Source: Ovis canadensis
Lineage: Eukaryota > Chordata > Mammalia > Artiodactyla > Bovidae
Reading direction: 5' to 3'
DNA: 64,000 nt
Assembly: GCF_042477335.2 (NCBI RefSeq)
Contig: NC_091256.1
Location: 39,028,001 to 39,092,000 of the forward strand
Made by a program: the position numbers and the translations under genes
Notes under the pieces: generated by a model
The model's input: the letters and a program-made list of their open reading frames with translations, nothing else
Database searches by the model: none
Told to the model about the DNA's origin: nothing
Shown: piece by piece, positions 11,215-21,943 of the stretch
How the letters are laid out: each line of letters starts with the position of its first letter
Position numbering within the stretch: the stretch's first letter is position 1

Positions 11215-11845
11215 TGCTGCACACCAGAATCTGACCATCGATACCCTCCCTGCTACCATCTCTTGCCTGAATTATTGTAACAGCCTCCTAACTGGTACCC
11301 TGCATCTGCCTTTGCCCATGGGCTGCTTTCCACACAGCCATCAACTGATTTTTCTCTTCTTGAAACTTGAGGTCATGTCAATGATCTGTTTTAAACCTTC
11401 CGGTGGCTTCCCTTCTTTCACAGTGGTACACAAAGCCACCCCCACACCCTCCACTGGCCTCATCCCCTGCCACACACCCCACACTCACTTGGCTCCAGCC
11501 ACCCTGGCCTCCTCGCTGTTGGTTTCCATCTCAGGGCCTTTGCACGTGCTGTCTTTTCTGCTAGAACATTCTCCAGCACAGCTGGGCACCCTCCTTCTCT
11601 CCTTCAGGTCTTGCCCCAATGTCTTCTTCCCATTGAGGTCTGTTTGGACCACTCTGTTGAAAATGACAGTTCCCTAGCACCACACATTTCCTGTCCTTTT
11701 CTCCAGAGCCCTTTCCCCTGGGGTCACTCCTTTTTCATTCATCAGCTTTTCTGGGCTAGAACTGATCCTGCAAAGCAGGGAGTTGGTCTGTTTTCCTAGC
11801 CTTAGAGCAAGGGAATGGCACATAGTAGGTGCCCCCAAATGCTGA
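11215..11845 (+). mobile_element. L2 LINE, 3' part
   Basis: Ordered L2 3'-end landmarks are present: 'gcctgaattattgtaacagc', 'cagggcctttgcacgtgctg', 'ttctctccttcaggtcttgc', 'aatggcacatagtaggtgc'. The frame is decayed and non-coding. Confidence 0.75.
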
Positions 11846-12300
11846 ACAGACTGCCCTGGGGCGGCAGGGGGTGCAACTTGCTGCCCTTTCTTCACAAGGA
11901 CAGACACAGCGGTGGTTTAACAAGATGCCCTTTGAACAGCAGCTGCGGTAAAGGCAAAGTCTCCCTTCCTGGAGTAGTGTCCCTTTGCAGCCAGTCCCCT
12001 GCCACTTAGCTGCCCCAGCGTTGAGGAAGTTAACCTGGTGAATTTCTGGAGATCCGCATCTGACAGACTCCTTTGTTAAGGCAGAACAGTATTTTTTTTT
12101 TTTTGGAACTTTTGTTAAAAAATTTTTTTTAAAGTTTCTAAGGACTGTGCCTGTCAGAAATCTTCAAACTCCCTTTACTTGGTCCCCACCTACTGGAGAT
12201 GTTCTGGAGAGAAGAGAAGACAAAAAAAAAAGAGAGACCAGGAAAGGAAACAAGAGCAGCTCAGATGGAGTGTAAACAGACCTCTTAGTCTTCTTTGAAT
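11846..12300. other. No gene or named repeat seen
   Basis: Contains poly(T)/poly(A) stretches near 12091-12135. No exon is supported. Confidence 0.4.
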
Positions 12301-12395
12301 GGCACCTCTTGGGGATGGGGGCACCTCTCGGGGATGGGGGCACCTCTCGGGGATGGGGGCACCTCTCGGGGATGGGGGCACCTCTTGGGGATGGG
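12301..12395 (+). repeat. 19-bp GC-rich minisatellite, 5 units
   Basis: Unit ggcacctctcggggatggg starts at 12301, 12320, 12339, 12358 and 12377. The outer units carry CTT where the inner three carry CTC. Each unit adds two G-runs. Confidence 0.92.
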
Positions 12396-12609
12396 GGCAG
12401 TGCTGGGCCTGGCGCTAGAATTGCAGCTGCCACTAGGAAGCCCTGGAGCCAGTACCTCTCAGCATCAAGAGTCCAGATCCTATGCTGACACTTACAGCAT
12501 CTGCACACTGCCTGGGCTCCCCTCTGCCTGGATTCCAGGAGAACAGGGGCTTTCAGGTGCCAAACATCAGTTTCAGAGACATGTTTCCTGTATTGAGACT
12601 CCCAGATCC

Positions 12610-12780
12610 TCACCTGGCAGGCATGTGACCTTGGAAAAGACCATGCCTCATTTCCTCATCTGTGAAATGGGGATTATGATAACGCTTACCTCATATGGCT
12701 TGTTATAAAGATTAAAATGGGTGATGCACTAATCTCTTGGCACAGCTCCTGACATATAGCAAATCCTCCAAACAAATGTT
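12610..12780 (-). mobile_element. MIR-family SINE, reverse
   Basis: 'gtgaccttggaaaagacc', 'tttcctcatctgtgaaatgg', 'ttgttataaagattaaaatg' and 'cctgacatatagcaaatcc' follow MIRb order on the reverse strand. Confidence 0.6.
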
Positions 12781-12790
12781 CACTCTCATT

Positions 12791-13995
12791 CAGTTCAGTT
12801 CAGTAGCTCAGTCGTGTCTGACTCTTTGCGACCCCATGAATCGCAGCATGCCAGGCCTCCCTGTCCATCACCATTTCCCGGAGTTCACTCAGACTCGCGT
12901 CCATCAAGTCCGTGATGCCATCCAGCCATCTCATCCTCGGTCGTCCCCTTCTCCTCCTGCCCCCAATCCCTCCCAGCATCAGAATCTTTTCCAATGAGTC
13001 AATTCTTCGTACGAGGTGGCCAAAGTACTGGAGCTTCAGCTTTAGTATCATTCCTTCCAAAGAAGTCCCAGGGTTGATCTCCTTCAGGATGGACTGGTTG
13101 GATCTCCTTGTAGTCCAAGAGACTCTCAAGAGTCTTCTCTAACACCACAGTTCAAAAGCATCAATTCTTCGGCGCTCAGCCTTCTTCACAGTCCAACTCT
13201 CACATCCATACATGACCACAGGAAAAACCATAGCCTTGACTAGACAGACCTTAGCCGGCCAAGTAATGTCTCTGCTTTTGAATATACTATCTAGGTTGGT
13301 CATAACTTTTCTTCCAAGGAGTAAGCGTCTTTTAATTTCATGGCTGCAGTCACCATCTGCAGTGATTTTGGAGTCCAAAAAAATAAAGTCTGACACTGTT
13401 TCCTCTGTTTCCCCGTCTATTTCCCATGAAGTGATGGGACCAGATGCCATGATCTTCGTTTTCTGAATGTTGAGCTTTAAGCCAACTTTTTCACTCTCCT
13501 CTTTCACTTTCATCAAGAGGCTTTTTAGTTCCTCTTCACTTTCTGCCATAAGGGTGGTATCATCTGCATATCTGAGGTTACTGATATTTCTCCCAGCAAT
13601 CTTGATTCCAGCTTGTGTTTCTTCCAGTCCAGAGTTTCTCATGATGTACTCTGCATAGAAGTTAAATAAGCAAGGTGACAATATACAGCCTTGATGTACT
13701 GCTTTTCCTATTTGGAACCAGCCTGTTGTTCCATGTCCAGTTCTAACTGTTGCTTCCTGACCAGTATACAGATTTCTCAAGAGGCAGGTCAGGCAGTCTG
13801 TTATTCCCATCTCTTGAAGAATTTTCCACAGTTGATTGTGATCCACACAGTCAAAGGCTTTGGCATAGTCAATAAAGCAGAAATAGATGTTTTTCTGGAA
13901 CTCTCTTGCTTTTTCCATGATCCAGCGGATGTTGGCAATTTGGTCTCTGGTTCCTCTGCCTTTTCTAAAACCAGCTTGAACATCAGGGAGTTCAT
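12791..13995 (-). mobile_element. BovB (RTE LINE), 5'-truncated, 1.2 kb
   Basis: Flanked by the 10-bp duplication CACTCTCATT at 12781-12790 and 13996-14005. A single open frame (about 13995-13139) runs through reverse-transcriptase block A (FIDYAKAFDCVDH), block B (HQGCILSPCLFN), the catalytic YADD and the downstream thumb-like region ending in DAFELWC. It then stops, and a second frame continues to 12800. No endonuclease, so it cannot act in cis. Confidence 0.95.
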
Positions 13996-14005
13996 CACTC
14001 TCATT

Positions 14006-14256
14006 AAACACTAGCTATTGTGCACAAAAGAATACAGGACTTCATAGGAAAAGAAGTTACCCCAACCTGCCCCACATTTAGAAATGTGCCACATAGTCTA
14101 AAGTTTGGACCAAACAAACATCCACCAGAAATCAGCACCGCTTCATCACACACAGGGGTGTTTTTATTTTAACAGTTGTTGGGAGTCAGAGTCAATAAAT
14201 AGATTTGGTAGCAGCTGATGGAGCACTGTCAGTTGAATCAACATGTATGTACTTAA
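14006..14256. other. No gene or named repeat seen
   Basis: Unique-looking sequence between the BovB and the next SINE. Confidence 0.4.
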
Positions 14257-14366
14257 GATACTTCCCTGGCAGTCCAGTGCTTAAGACTCTGTGCTTCCAA
14301 TGCAGGGTGCGTGGGTTCAATCCTTAGTCAGGGAACTAAGATCCCACATGCCACTCAGAGTGGTCA
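14257..14366 (+). mobile_element. CHR-1-type SINE
   Basis: 'gatacttccctggcagtcca', 'gtgcgtgggttcaatccttag' (split), and 'actaagatcccacatgccac' show the short CHR type. Confidence 0.75.
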
Positions 14367-14684
14367 TAAATTAAGAAATATAGATATATACTGAGAACTT
14401 GTTTGGGAGATTGGAAACACAGATGGGAAAAAGCAGAGCACCTCTACCCTCAGGGAATGTGTGTTCTAGTGAAAGAGTGAAGACTGCCCTTCCTCTTGGT
14501 GAGTCCTAATAAAGTTGCATCATGAAAACATCTACAAGCAGGAGACCATAAAAGGAACACAACCAAAATAAAAGTAGTTGTTCTTGGCAGCGGAAGTGAC
14601 AAGTCAGCTTAGGACACGCTTATGTGCTGACCAGACCCAGGGCTGGCTGGGAGGGGTCACGCTAGCAGAGCTTCCCAAGGGAGA
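14367..14684. other. No gene or named repeat seen
   Basis: No supported feature. Confidence 0.4.
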
Positions 14685-14905
14685 CCCCAACTGCTCATTC
14701 AGATCTGAACTGAAGTGTCATCTCCTTATCTCAGCACCTGACCTTCCAGTTGCCCTTCCAGTGCTCTCCAGGCCGTTCCTGTTAGTTTAACAGGATCTCA
14801 CGTTATCCTGCTCATTCCTGGCCCTTCCCTTCCCCGGAGTGAGAACTCCGTGAGAGCAAGGACTGTTTGTCTGGCCAGCACCTGACAGGTGCTCATGGTG
14901 CCTGC
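14685..14905 (+). mobile_element. L2 LINE 3'-end fragment
   Basis: 'tgaactgaagtgtcatctcc', 'gtgagaactccgtgagagca' and 'aaggactgtttgtctggcc' match the terminal part of L2. Confidence 0.65.
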
Positions 14906-15042
14906 CTGTAAGATGAGGCCCAGGCACAAGTTCCCACCGTGCTCCAGAAGTGCCCTTGCGTTAAGGACCCGGGGCCCCCCAAGACCAGACAGACTATCAA
15001 CCTCATGGCTCTTCCCAAATGCGATTCAAAGACTTGAGACTT

Positions 15043-15240
15043 GGGACTTCCCTGGCGCTCCAGTGGCTGAGAATCTGGCTGCCAAGGCAGGGGACACGGC
15101 TTCCATCCCTGGTCCGGGAAGATCCCACGGGCCGTGGAGAAGCTAAGCCCACAAGCCACAACTCCTGACGGCTGTGGTCCACCGAAAAAGAAACCACCGC
15201 AAGGAGAAGCCCACACACCGCAACGAAGACTCAGTGCAGT
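15043..15240 (+). mobile_element. CHR-2-type SINE
   Basis: Head 'gggacttccctggcgctcca', body 'gaagatcccacgggccgtgg' and 'caccgcaacgaagactcagt', ending in 'gtgcagtcaaaatt'. Its tail starts the tandem duplication next to it. Confidence 0.8.
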
Positions 15241-15475
15241 CAAAATTAATCAAATAATAACAAGGAGAAAAACTTAGAAAAAATGCAAAAACAAATAATC
15301 GTCACTCAGCCACGCTTTCGGCAGGAGTGATGGAGACACAAGGAGAGGAGCAAAAAATAAAATTAATCAAATAATAACAAGGAGAAAAACTTAGAAAAAA
15401 TACAAAAACAAATATTCATCACTCAGCCACCCTTTTGGCAGGAGTGATGGAGACACAGGAGAGGAGCACAGCTGT
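15241..15475 (+). repeat. Tandem duplication, period 117 bp
   Basis: The block starting 'aattaatcaaataataacaa' at 15244 recurs at 15361. Both copies continue through 'cactcagccac', 'ggcaggagtgatggagacac' and 'ggagaggagca' with few mismatches. The unit joins the SINE tail to flanking sequence. Confidence 0.9.
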
Positions 15476-15721
15476 GGTCCAGCACAGACTGGCTCCTCTT
15501 GTTGGTTCCCCCACACACAGCCCACTCCTCTGACAGAGGCTCGGGAAACCAGCAACACTGTGACAATTGCCACACAGTCTTAGAGGGAACCAGAAAAGAT
15601 CTTTAAGCAAAAGAGTAACCCAGTTTATCACTGTCTTTACTCAAAGGACTCAGAGTAGCCCAAATTATCTTGAAAAAGTACAAATGTGAGGGACTCATAC
15701 TTTTTTTATTTTAACTTACTC
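15476..15721. other. No gene or named repeat seen
   Basis: No supported feature. Confidence 0.4.
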
Positions 15722-16492
15722 TTTGTAGAGACTCATAGACTTAGAGAATGAGCTTATGGTTGTTGGGAGGGAAGATGGGGGAAGGCGATAGTTAGGGAGT
15801 TGGGGAAGGTTATGTATGCACCACTACATTTAAAACAGATAATTCATAAGAACCGACTGTATAGCACATGGAACTCTGCTCAATGTTATGCGGCAGCCTG
15901 GATGGGAGCAGAGTTTGGGGAGAATGGATACATTTGTTTGCCTGAATCCCTTCGCTGTTCACTGGAAACCATCACAACATTGTTAATCATCTATCAGTTC
16001 AGTTCCGCTCAGTCGCTCAGTCGTGTCCGACTCTTCGAGACCCCATGAATCGCAGCACGCCAGGCCTCCCTGTCCATCACCAACTCCCGGAGTTCACTCA
16101 GACTCACGTCCATCGAGTCTGTGATGCCATCCAGCCATCTCATCCTCTGTTGTGCCCTTCTCCTCCTGCCCTCAATCCCTCCCAGCATCAGAGTCTTTTC
16201 CAATGAGTCAACTCTTCGCATGAGGTGGCCAAAGTACTGGAGTTTCAGCTTTAGCATCATTCCTTCCAAAGAAATCCCAGGGCTGATCTCCTTCAGAACA
16301 GACTGATTGGATCTCCTTGCAGTCCAAGGGACTTTCAAGAGTCTTCTCCAACACCACAGTTCAAAAGCATCAATTCTTCAGCACTCAGCCTTCTTCACAG
16401 TCTAACTCTCACATCCATACATGACCACAGGAAAAACCATAGCCTTGACTATCATCTATACCCCAATACAAAATGAAAAGTAAAAGAAAAAA
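15722..16492 (+). mobile_element. L1 LINE 3' end, split by a BovB
   Basis: L1 3' sequence (tagagactcatagacttaga, gtatagcacatggaactctg, gcagcctggatgggagcag, accatcacaacattgttaat) stops at 15994. It resumes at 16451 with 'atcatctataccccaataca' and a poly(A) tail. The gap is exactly the inserted BovB. Confidence 0.85.
15995..16450 (-). mobile_element. BovB 3' fragment, 456 bp, inside an L1
   Basis: Only the 3' terminal part of BovB, reverse strand, starting with the '(TGAAC)n' type end at 15995. The 9-bp duplication ATCATCTAT sits at 15986-15994 and 16451-16459. Target-primed reverse transcription stopped early. Confidence 0.95.
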
Positions 16493-16529
16493 ATCTTGGT
16501 CTTTGTAAGTCATCAAAACTGCGTGATAA

Positions 16530-16640
16530 AGAAGATAACCATGGCTGATTCATGTCGATGTAGGGCAAAAACCACCACAATATTGTAAAGTAATTATCCT
16601 CCAGTTAGAATAAATTAATTAATTTTTTAAAAATAAGATA
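16530..16640 (+). mobile_element. Ruminant L1 3' terminus
   Basis: 'ccatggctgattcatgtcga', 'aaaaaccaccacaatattgt' and 'aaagtaattatcctccagtt' are typical of the ruminant L1 3' end, followed by an A/T-rich tail. Confidence 0.65.
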
Positions 16641-17066
16641 GCACAAGGATAGGGATTTAGATCAGGGGAAGAAAATTAAGTCCAGAAATACACAACCACA
16701 TTTACAGTCAGTTGACTTTTGACAGGAATGCCAAGACAATTCATCAGAAAAAGAACACTGCAATAAATGATGCTGGGACAATTATATCTCCACATGCAGG
16801 ATAATGAAGTTGAACCTCTACTTCATATTCAAAAATCAGCTCAACATGGACTTGAAAACCCAAATGTAAGAGCTAAAACTATAAATCTTTTAGCAGAAAA
16901 TAGCAGCATAAATTTTGTGACATTGGATTAGGTGATGGTTTCTTACATATGACACCAAAAGCCCATGCAACCAAAGGGAAAACATAGCTACACTGGCATA
17001 ACCCGTCAAAATGAAAACCTTTGTTTCTTTTAAAAGACATTAAAGGACACTATCAAGAAAGTGAGG

Positions 17067-17232
17067 GGACTTCCCTGGCTATCCAGTGGTTAAGACTTCT
17101 CGTTCCAATTTAGAGGGTGTGGGTTCAATGCCTGTGTGGGTAGCTAAGATCTCACGTGCCTCCTGACCAAAAAGCCAAAACATAGAACAAAAGCAATATT
17201 GTAACAAATTCAATAAAATCTTTTAAAAAGTG
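17067..17232 (+). mobile_element. CHR-1-type SINE inside the old L1
   Basis: 'gggacttccctggctatcca' to an A-rich tail at 'aaaatcttttaaaaa'. L1 sequence resumes directly after it. The flanks aaagtg/aaagtg suggest a short target duplication. Confidence 0.75.
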
Positions 17233-17649
17233 GTCCACATCAATTTAAAAAAATGCAAAAACAACCCATGGAACAGAAGAGTTTTGCAAATCAAATATCA
17301 GATATCAAATATCAGATAATGGACTCATTTTTAGAATACATAAAGACCTCTTATAATTCAATAATAAAGAGATAAATAATCCAAATTAAAAATGGGTGAG
17401 AGATCTGAATAGATATTTCCCACAAGAAGATATACAAATGGTCTACAAACACATGAAAAAGATTCTCAACATCAGTAGACACCAGGGAAATGCAAATCAA
17501 AGCCACAATGAAATACCACTTCACAAGCACTAACATGGAGAGAGTTAAAAAAAGAGAGAGAGGGAATAACAAATGTTGGCAATCACGTGGAGAAAGTGGA
17601 ACCATCATGAACTACTGAGAGGACTGCAGGTGTAGCCACTTTGGAAAAT

Positions 17650-17930
17650 CGTTGCTGCTGCTGCTGCTAAGTCGCTTCAGTCGTGTCCGACTCTGTGCGA
17701 CCCCATAGACGGAAGCCCACCAGGCTGCCCCATCCCCGGGATTCTCCAGACAAGAACACTGGAGTGGGTTGCCATTTCCTTCTCTAATGCATGAAAGTGA
17801 AAAGTAAAAGTGAAGTCGCTCAGTCGTGTCCCACTCCTAGTGACCCCATAGACTATAGCCCACCAGGCTCCCCCATCCATGTGATTTTCCAGGCAAGAGT
17901 ACTGGAGTGGGGTGCCATCGCCTTCTCCAC
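17650..17930 (+). mobile_element. BOV-A2 SINE inside the old L1
   Basis: Head (TGC)5-like, two Bov-A monomers and the 'aatgcatgaaagtgaaaagt' linker. L1 flanks repeat GGAAAAT at 17643-17649 and 17931-17937. Confidence 0.9.
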
Positions 17931-18148
17931 GGAAAATAGGCAGTTTCAAAAATTTAAACATAGAATATGACCCCTAGGTATACAGAGAAATGAAAACATG
18001 TCCACACAAAAACTTGTACACGAATTTCATAGATGCGTTATTTGTTGCAGTCAAAATGTGGAAATAATTCTTTGTTGTCCAGTTCATCATCCAGGGAAGG
18101 GACAAGCACAGAGTGCCACACCCATACCATGGACTATTATTTGGCCAT

Positions 18149-18363
18149 TGTATTATATTGTATGTGTAGTCCCTCAGGCATGTCTTGACTCTTTGAAACC
18201 CCATGAACTGTAGCCTGCCAGGCTCCTCTGTCCATGGTATTCTCCAGTCAAGAATATTGGAGTGGATTGCCATGCCCTTCTCCAGAGGATCTTCCCAACC
18301 CAGTGGTCAAACCCAGGTCTCCTGCACTGCAGGTGGATTCTTTACCATCTGAGCCACCAGGGG
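18149..18363 (-). mobile_element. Bov-tA SINE inside the old L1
   Basis: Complete reverse element, ending 'accatctgagccaccagggg'. It is bounded by the 10-bp duplication ATTTGGCCAT at 18139-18148 and 18364-18373. Confidence 0.92.
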
Positions 18364-18531
18364 ATTTGGCCATAAAAGGGAATAAAAACCTGTTACAACA
18401 TGGATGAACCTGGAAAACATCACACTAAGTGAAAGAAGCCACTCACAAAAGATCATATTATATGATTCCACTCATATGTAAGGTCAAGAATAGGGAAATC
18501 TATAGGAACAGAAAATAGATTGCCTAGGGCC

Positions 18532-18782
18532 TCCAGTACTCTTGCCTGGAAAATCCCATGGACGGAGGAGCCTCGTAGGCTACAGTCCATGGGGTCGCTA
18601 AGAGTCGGACACGACTGAGCAACTTCACTTTCACTTTTCACTTTCATGCATTGGAGAAGGAAATGGCAACCCACTCCAGTGTTCTTGCCTGGAGAATCCC
18701 AAGGACGGGGGAGCCTGGTGGGCTTCCGTCTATGGGGTCACACAGAGTTGGACACAACTGACGCAACTTAACTAACTTAACT
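18532..18782 (-). mobile_element. BOV-A2 SINE inside the old L1
   Basis: Reverse BOV-A2 with the linker 'ctttcacttttcactttcat'. The TAGGGCC duplication lies at 18525-18531 and 18783-18789. Its (TGC)n head is absent and 'aacttaactaacttaactt' stands there instead. Confidence 0.85.
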
Positions 18783-18929
18783 TAGGGCCGGGAGTGGAAG
18801 CAGGAATGGGGAGTACCGTTAATGGGGGTCATGAAAATGGTCTAAAATTGGTTGTGGAGATGGTTACACAACTCTGTAAATATACTAAAAACCATTCAGT
18901 ATACATTTTAAATGAATGAATTATGTGGT

Positions 18930-20032
18930 TCAGTTCAGTTCAGTCTCTCAGTCGTGCCTGACTCTTTGCGACCCCATGAATCGCAGCATGCCAGGCCTCC
19001 CTGTCCATCACCAACTCCCGGAGCTCACTTAGACTCAAGTCCATCGAGTCCGTGATGCCATCCAGCCATCTCATCCTCGGTCATCCCCTTCTCCTCCTGC
19101 CCCCAATCCCTCCCAGCATCAGAGTCTTTTCCAATGAGTCAACTCTTCGCATCAGGTGGCCAAAGTACTGGAGTTTCAGCTTTAGCATCATTCCTTCCAA
19201 AGAAATCCCAGGGTTGATCTCCTTCAGAATGGACTGGTTGGATCTCCTTGCAGTCCAAGGGACTCTCAAGAGTCTTCTCCAACACCACAGTTCAAAAGCA
19301 TCAATTCTTTGGTGCTCAGCCTTCTTCACAGTCCAACTCTCACATCCATACATGACCAAAGGAAAAACCATAGCCTTGACTAGATGGACCTTAGTCGGCA
19401 AAGTAATGTCTCTGCTTTTGAAATATACTATCTAGGTTGGCCATAACTTTTCTTCCAAGGAGTAAGCGTCTTTTAATTTCATGGCTGCAGTCGCCATCTG
19501 CAGTGATTTTGGAGCCCAAAAAAATAAAGTCTGACACTGTTTCCTCTGTTTCCCCATCTATTTCCCATGAAGTGATGGGACCAGATGCCATGATCTTCGT
19601 TTTCTGAATGTTGAGCTTTAAGCCAACTTTTTCACTCTCCTCTTTCATTTTCATCAAGAGGCTTTTTAGCTTCTCTTCACTTTCTGCCATAAGGGTGGTG
19701 TCATCTGCATATCTGAGGTTATTGATATTTCTCCCAGCAATCTTGATTCCAGCTTGTGTTTCTTCCAACCAAGCGTTTCTCATGATGTACTCTGCATATA
19801 AGTTAAATAAGCAGGGTGACAATATACAGCCTTGACGTACTGCTTTTCCTATTTGGAACCAGCCTGTTGTTCCATGTCCAGTTCTAACTGTTGCTTCCTG
19901 ACCAGCATACAGATTTCTCAAGAGGCAGGTCAGGTGGTCTGGTATTCCCATCTCCTGAAGAATTTTCCACACAGTTGATTGTGATCCACACAGTCAAAGG
20001 CTTTGGCATAGTCAATAAACCAGAAATAGATG
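18930..20032 (-). mobile_element. BovB, 5'-truncated, 1.1 kb, inside the old L1
   Basis: Bounded by TTATGTGGT at 18921-18929 and 20033-20041. A 193-codon frame (19972-19391) has reverse-transcriptase block B (RQGCILSPCLFN) and the catalytic YADD. It breaks by frameshift near 19420, and the downstream part continues in another frame (19401-19081). Confidence 0.95.
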
Positions 20033-20246
20033 TTATGTGGTATGTGAGTTATATCTCAATAAGGCTGCTCTATATTTCCCAACTGGACAGGAGTAGGGAG
20101 ACTATGAAGGGTGAGAGAGTCTGCTGCAGTAGTTCAGAGTGGAAATAATGAGGGTCTGAGTCAAGGGTGTGGCCGAGATGGTGGAACACTGGGGGGCGGG
20201 CCTGAACGTGGAGACAAGGTCGAGCCCACAGGTCTGCGTCACTGGT

Positions 20247-20249
<3 letters not shown>

Positions 20250-20283
<34 letters not shown>
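20250..20283 (+). repeat. (GT)17 microsatellite
   Basis: Uninterrupted GT dinucleotides followed by three GTT units. Long enough to be length-polymorphic. Confidence 0.95.
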
Positions 20284-20284
<1 letters not shown>

Positions 20285-20295
20285 GTTGTTGAGGT

Positions 20296-20490
20296 AATAA
20301 CAGCTGGTATTTATTGAGTACCATCTATGTGGCTGGGTCCCCTGGAACATTTCCTTTATTCCTCACTGTGTATAAGGAGACTATTTTCATTCTTTGAAAC
20401 TGAAGCACAGGAGGACCAAAGAACCTCTGTGCCAGGATAACACAGGATGTGGTGGAACTGGAATTTGCACCCAGGGGCTCAACCGGGAGC
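20296..20490 (+). mobile_element. MIR SINE (ancient)
   Basis: 'acagctggtatttattgagt', 'ctatgtggctgggtcccct', 'ctttattcctcactgtgtat' and 'ggaactggaatttgcaccc' follow the full MIR order. Confidence 0.7.
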
Positions 20491-21262
20491 CTCATTCCTC
20501 TAACTACGCCACCCCCACACCGCTGGGTTTCTGGGTGAGTGAGCTGAAGGAGGGGGCGTCTCTGTCTGAGATAAGGAATACCAACAGAGGGGCAAGGATT
20601 TGGCGGGAACGGGACAAGTTCAGTCTGGGATGTGATGAATTTGAGATGTTTCTGGGATACCATCGATATTCCGTGGTATATCGAGAGAGACGAGAGCAGA
20701 GATCTGAGGTCCTGGGGACTGCGTCCTGGGAGCAGGAGAGGGGAGGGCGGAGGTCTGAGCCCTCAGGTGTGGCGGGGGTGAGCAGCCACTGGGAGTGGGA
20801 GGAGGGACAGGTCTGATCACAGTGTGGGGAGGGGGGGAGTGAGGGAGGGAGGCGGGGAGCACAGATCTCTGTGAGAACCGCTGGAGACAGTCCTGCAGGC
20901 ACCCGGTGGTGAGAGAAGGCGAGTGTCTTACCCAGAACCCTCCAGTCCCAGATGCCTCCAGGCACCAGCCCAGCCTCCGTCTGTGTCCGTGATGTGGAGA
21001 CTCCAGGGGGGCCAACCCCCGATGCTGGGAAGACTGCAGATGCTCGTGGAAGCCAAGAGCAGGAAGAGCGGCGGCGAGGGTTTCTGTTTCATCGCTTTGG
21101 GAGCATATTAAGGATTTCAGCGGTAAAGAATAGTAAGCTGAAGTTTGAGGATTTTTGAAAACTATAGAGTATATTTATTGTGATGCAAAATTAGTTGTAA
21201 CAGGGTTTGACCAAAGTTTGGATTCTGCTCAGAAAGCCATTGTCGTATCTTTTCGCCTTTTC
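20491..21262. other. No gene or named repeat seen
   Basis: GC-moderate, purine-rich. Several overlapping frames are open, but none is recognisable or splice-bounded. Confidence 0.35.
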
Positions 21263-21452
21263 CCTGATGCTGGGAAAAAGATTGAGGGCAGAAGAAGGGG
21301 GCAATAGAGAATGAGATGGTTGGGTGGCATCATCAACTCAATGGACATGAGTCTGAGCAAACTCCTGGAGCTGGTGAAGGACAAGGAAGCCTGGCATGCT
21401 GCAGTCCATGGGGTCACAAAGAGTCCAACATGACTGAGCAACTGAACAACAG
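21263..21452 (+). mobile_element. BovB 3'-terminal fragment
   Basis: 'gatgctgggaaaaagattga' to 'gagcaactgaacaac', the last ~190 bases of BovB in forward orientation, diverged from the younger copies. Confidence 0.8.
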
Positions 21453-21755
21453 TTACAGAAAGCCAGCCTGTTCCACTAGGCCTTCTTGTTTGTCACGCTT
21501 GAGGAAATCCAATCTAACGTAAAAGCAGCAACCACAGCTACACAGCTGGCCAGCTGCCACGAATCGTCCCCCACCTGCTCTTAACCTCTCCAAGCTCCTT
21601 TCCTACGCTGCTGCCTCCAAATACCCCACACAGAACACATCCTTGAGGACCCTTCTGTGTCACCACCTCTAGTTAACTGCTTGCTGAATGGCTGAATGAC
21701 CCACCTACCCGGAAGCAGCCGCCCCACTAGTGCTTTCGCACAGAAATGAGGGTCA
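21453..21755. other. No gene or named repeat seen
   Basis: No supported feature. Confidence 0.4.
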
Positions 21756-21943
21756 CCTCTTCCCTGGTGGCTCAGCTGGTAAAGAATCCGCCTGCAATGC
21801 GGGAGACCTGGGTTTGATCCCTGGGTTGGGAAGATCCCCCTGGAGAAGGGAATGGCTACCCACTCCATTATTCTGGTCTGGAGAATTCCATGGACTGTCT
21901 AGTCCACGGGGTCACAAAGAGTCAGACACGACTGAGTGACTTT
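21756..21943 (+). mobile_element. Bov-tA SINE
   Basis: 'tcttccctggtggctcagct' to 'gagtcagacacgactgagtg', complete. Confidence 0.85.

Larger units (their letters stand above)
16690..20068 (+). mobile_element. Old L1 LINE (ORF2 end to 3' UTR), host of five insertions
   Basis: Collinear L1 blocks appear between younger insertions: 'acagtcagttgacttttgac', 'tatgacaccaaaagcccatg' and 'gacactatcaagaaagtgag'. Then come 'agatatacaaatggtctaca', 'atgcaaatcaaagccacaat', 'tgtccacacaaaaacttgta' and 'acatggatgaacctggaaaa'. The last are 'ctctgtaaatatactaaaaa' and 'gtgagttatatctcaataag'. Roughly 1.3 kb of L1 is spread over 3.4 kb. The reading frame is destroyed. Confidence 0.85.

Noticed and set aside
12301-12395. 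Regularly spaced repeats as a CRISPR-like array
   Set aside because: Units are directly adjacent with no variable spacers, and the genome is mammalian.
12164-12613. Frame with repeating PIPERCPHPREVPPSPRGA-like peptide
   Set aside because: Translation of the 19-bp minisatellite on the wrong strand, with no gene context.
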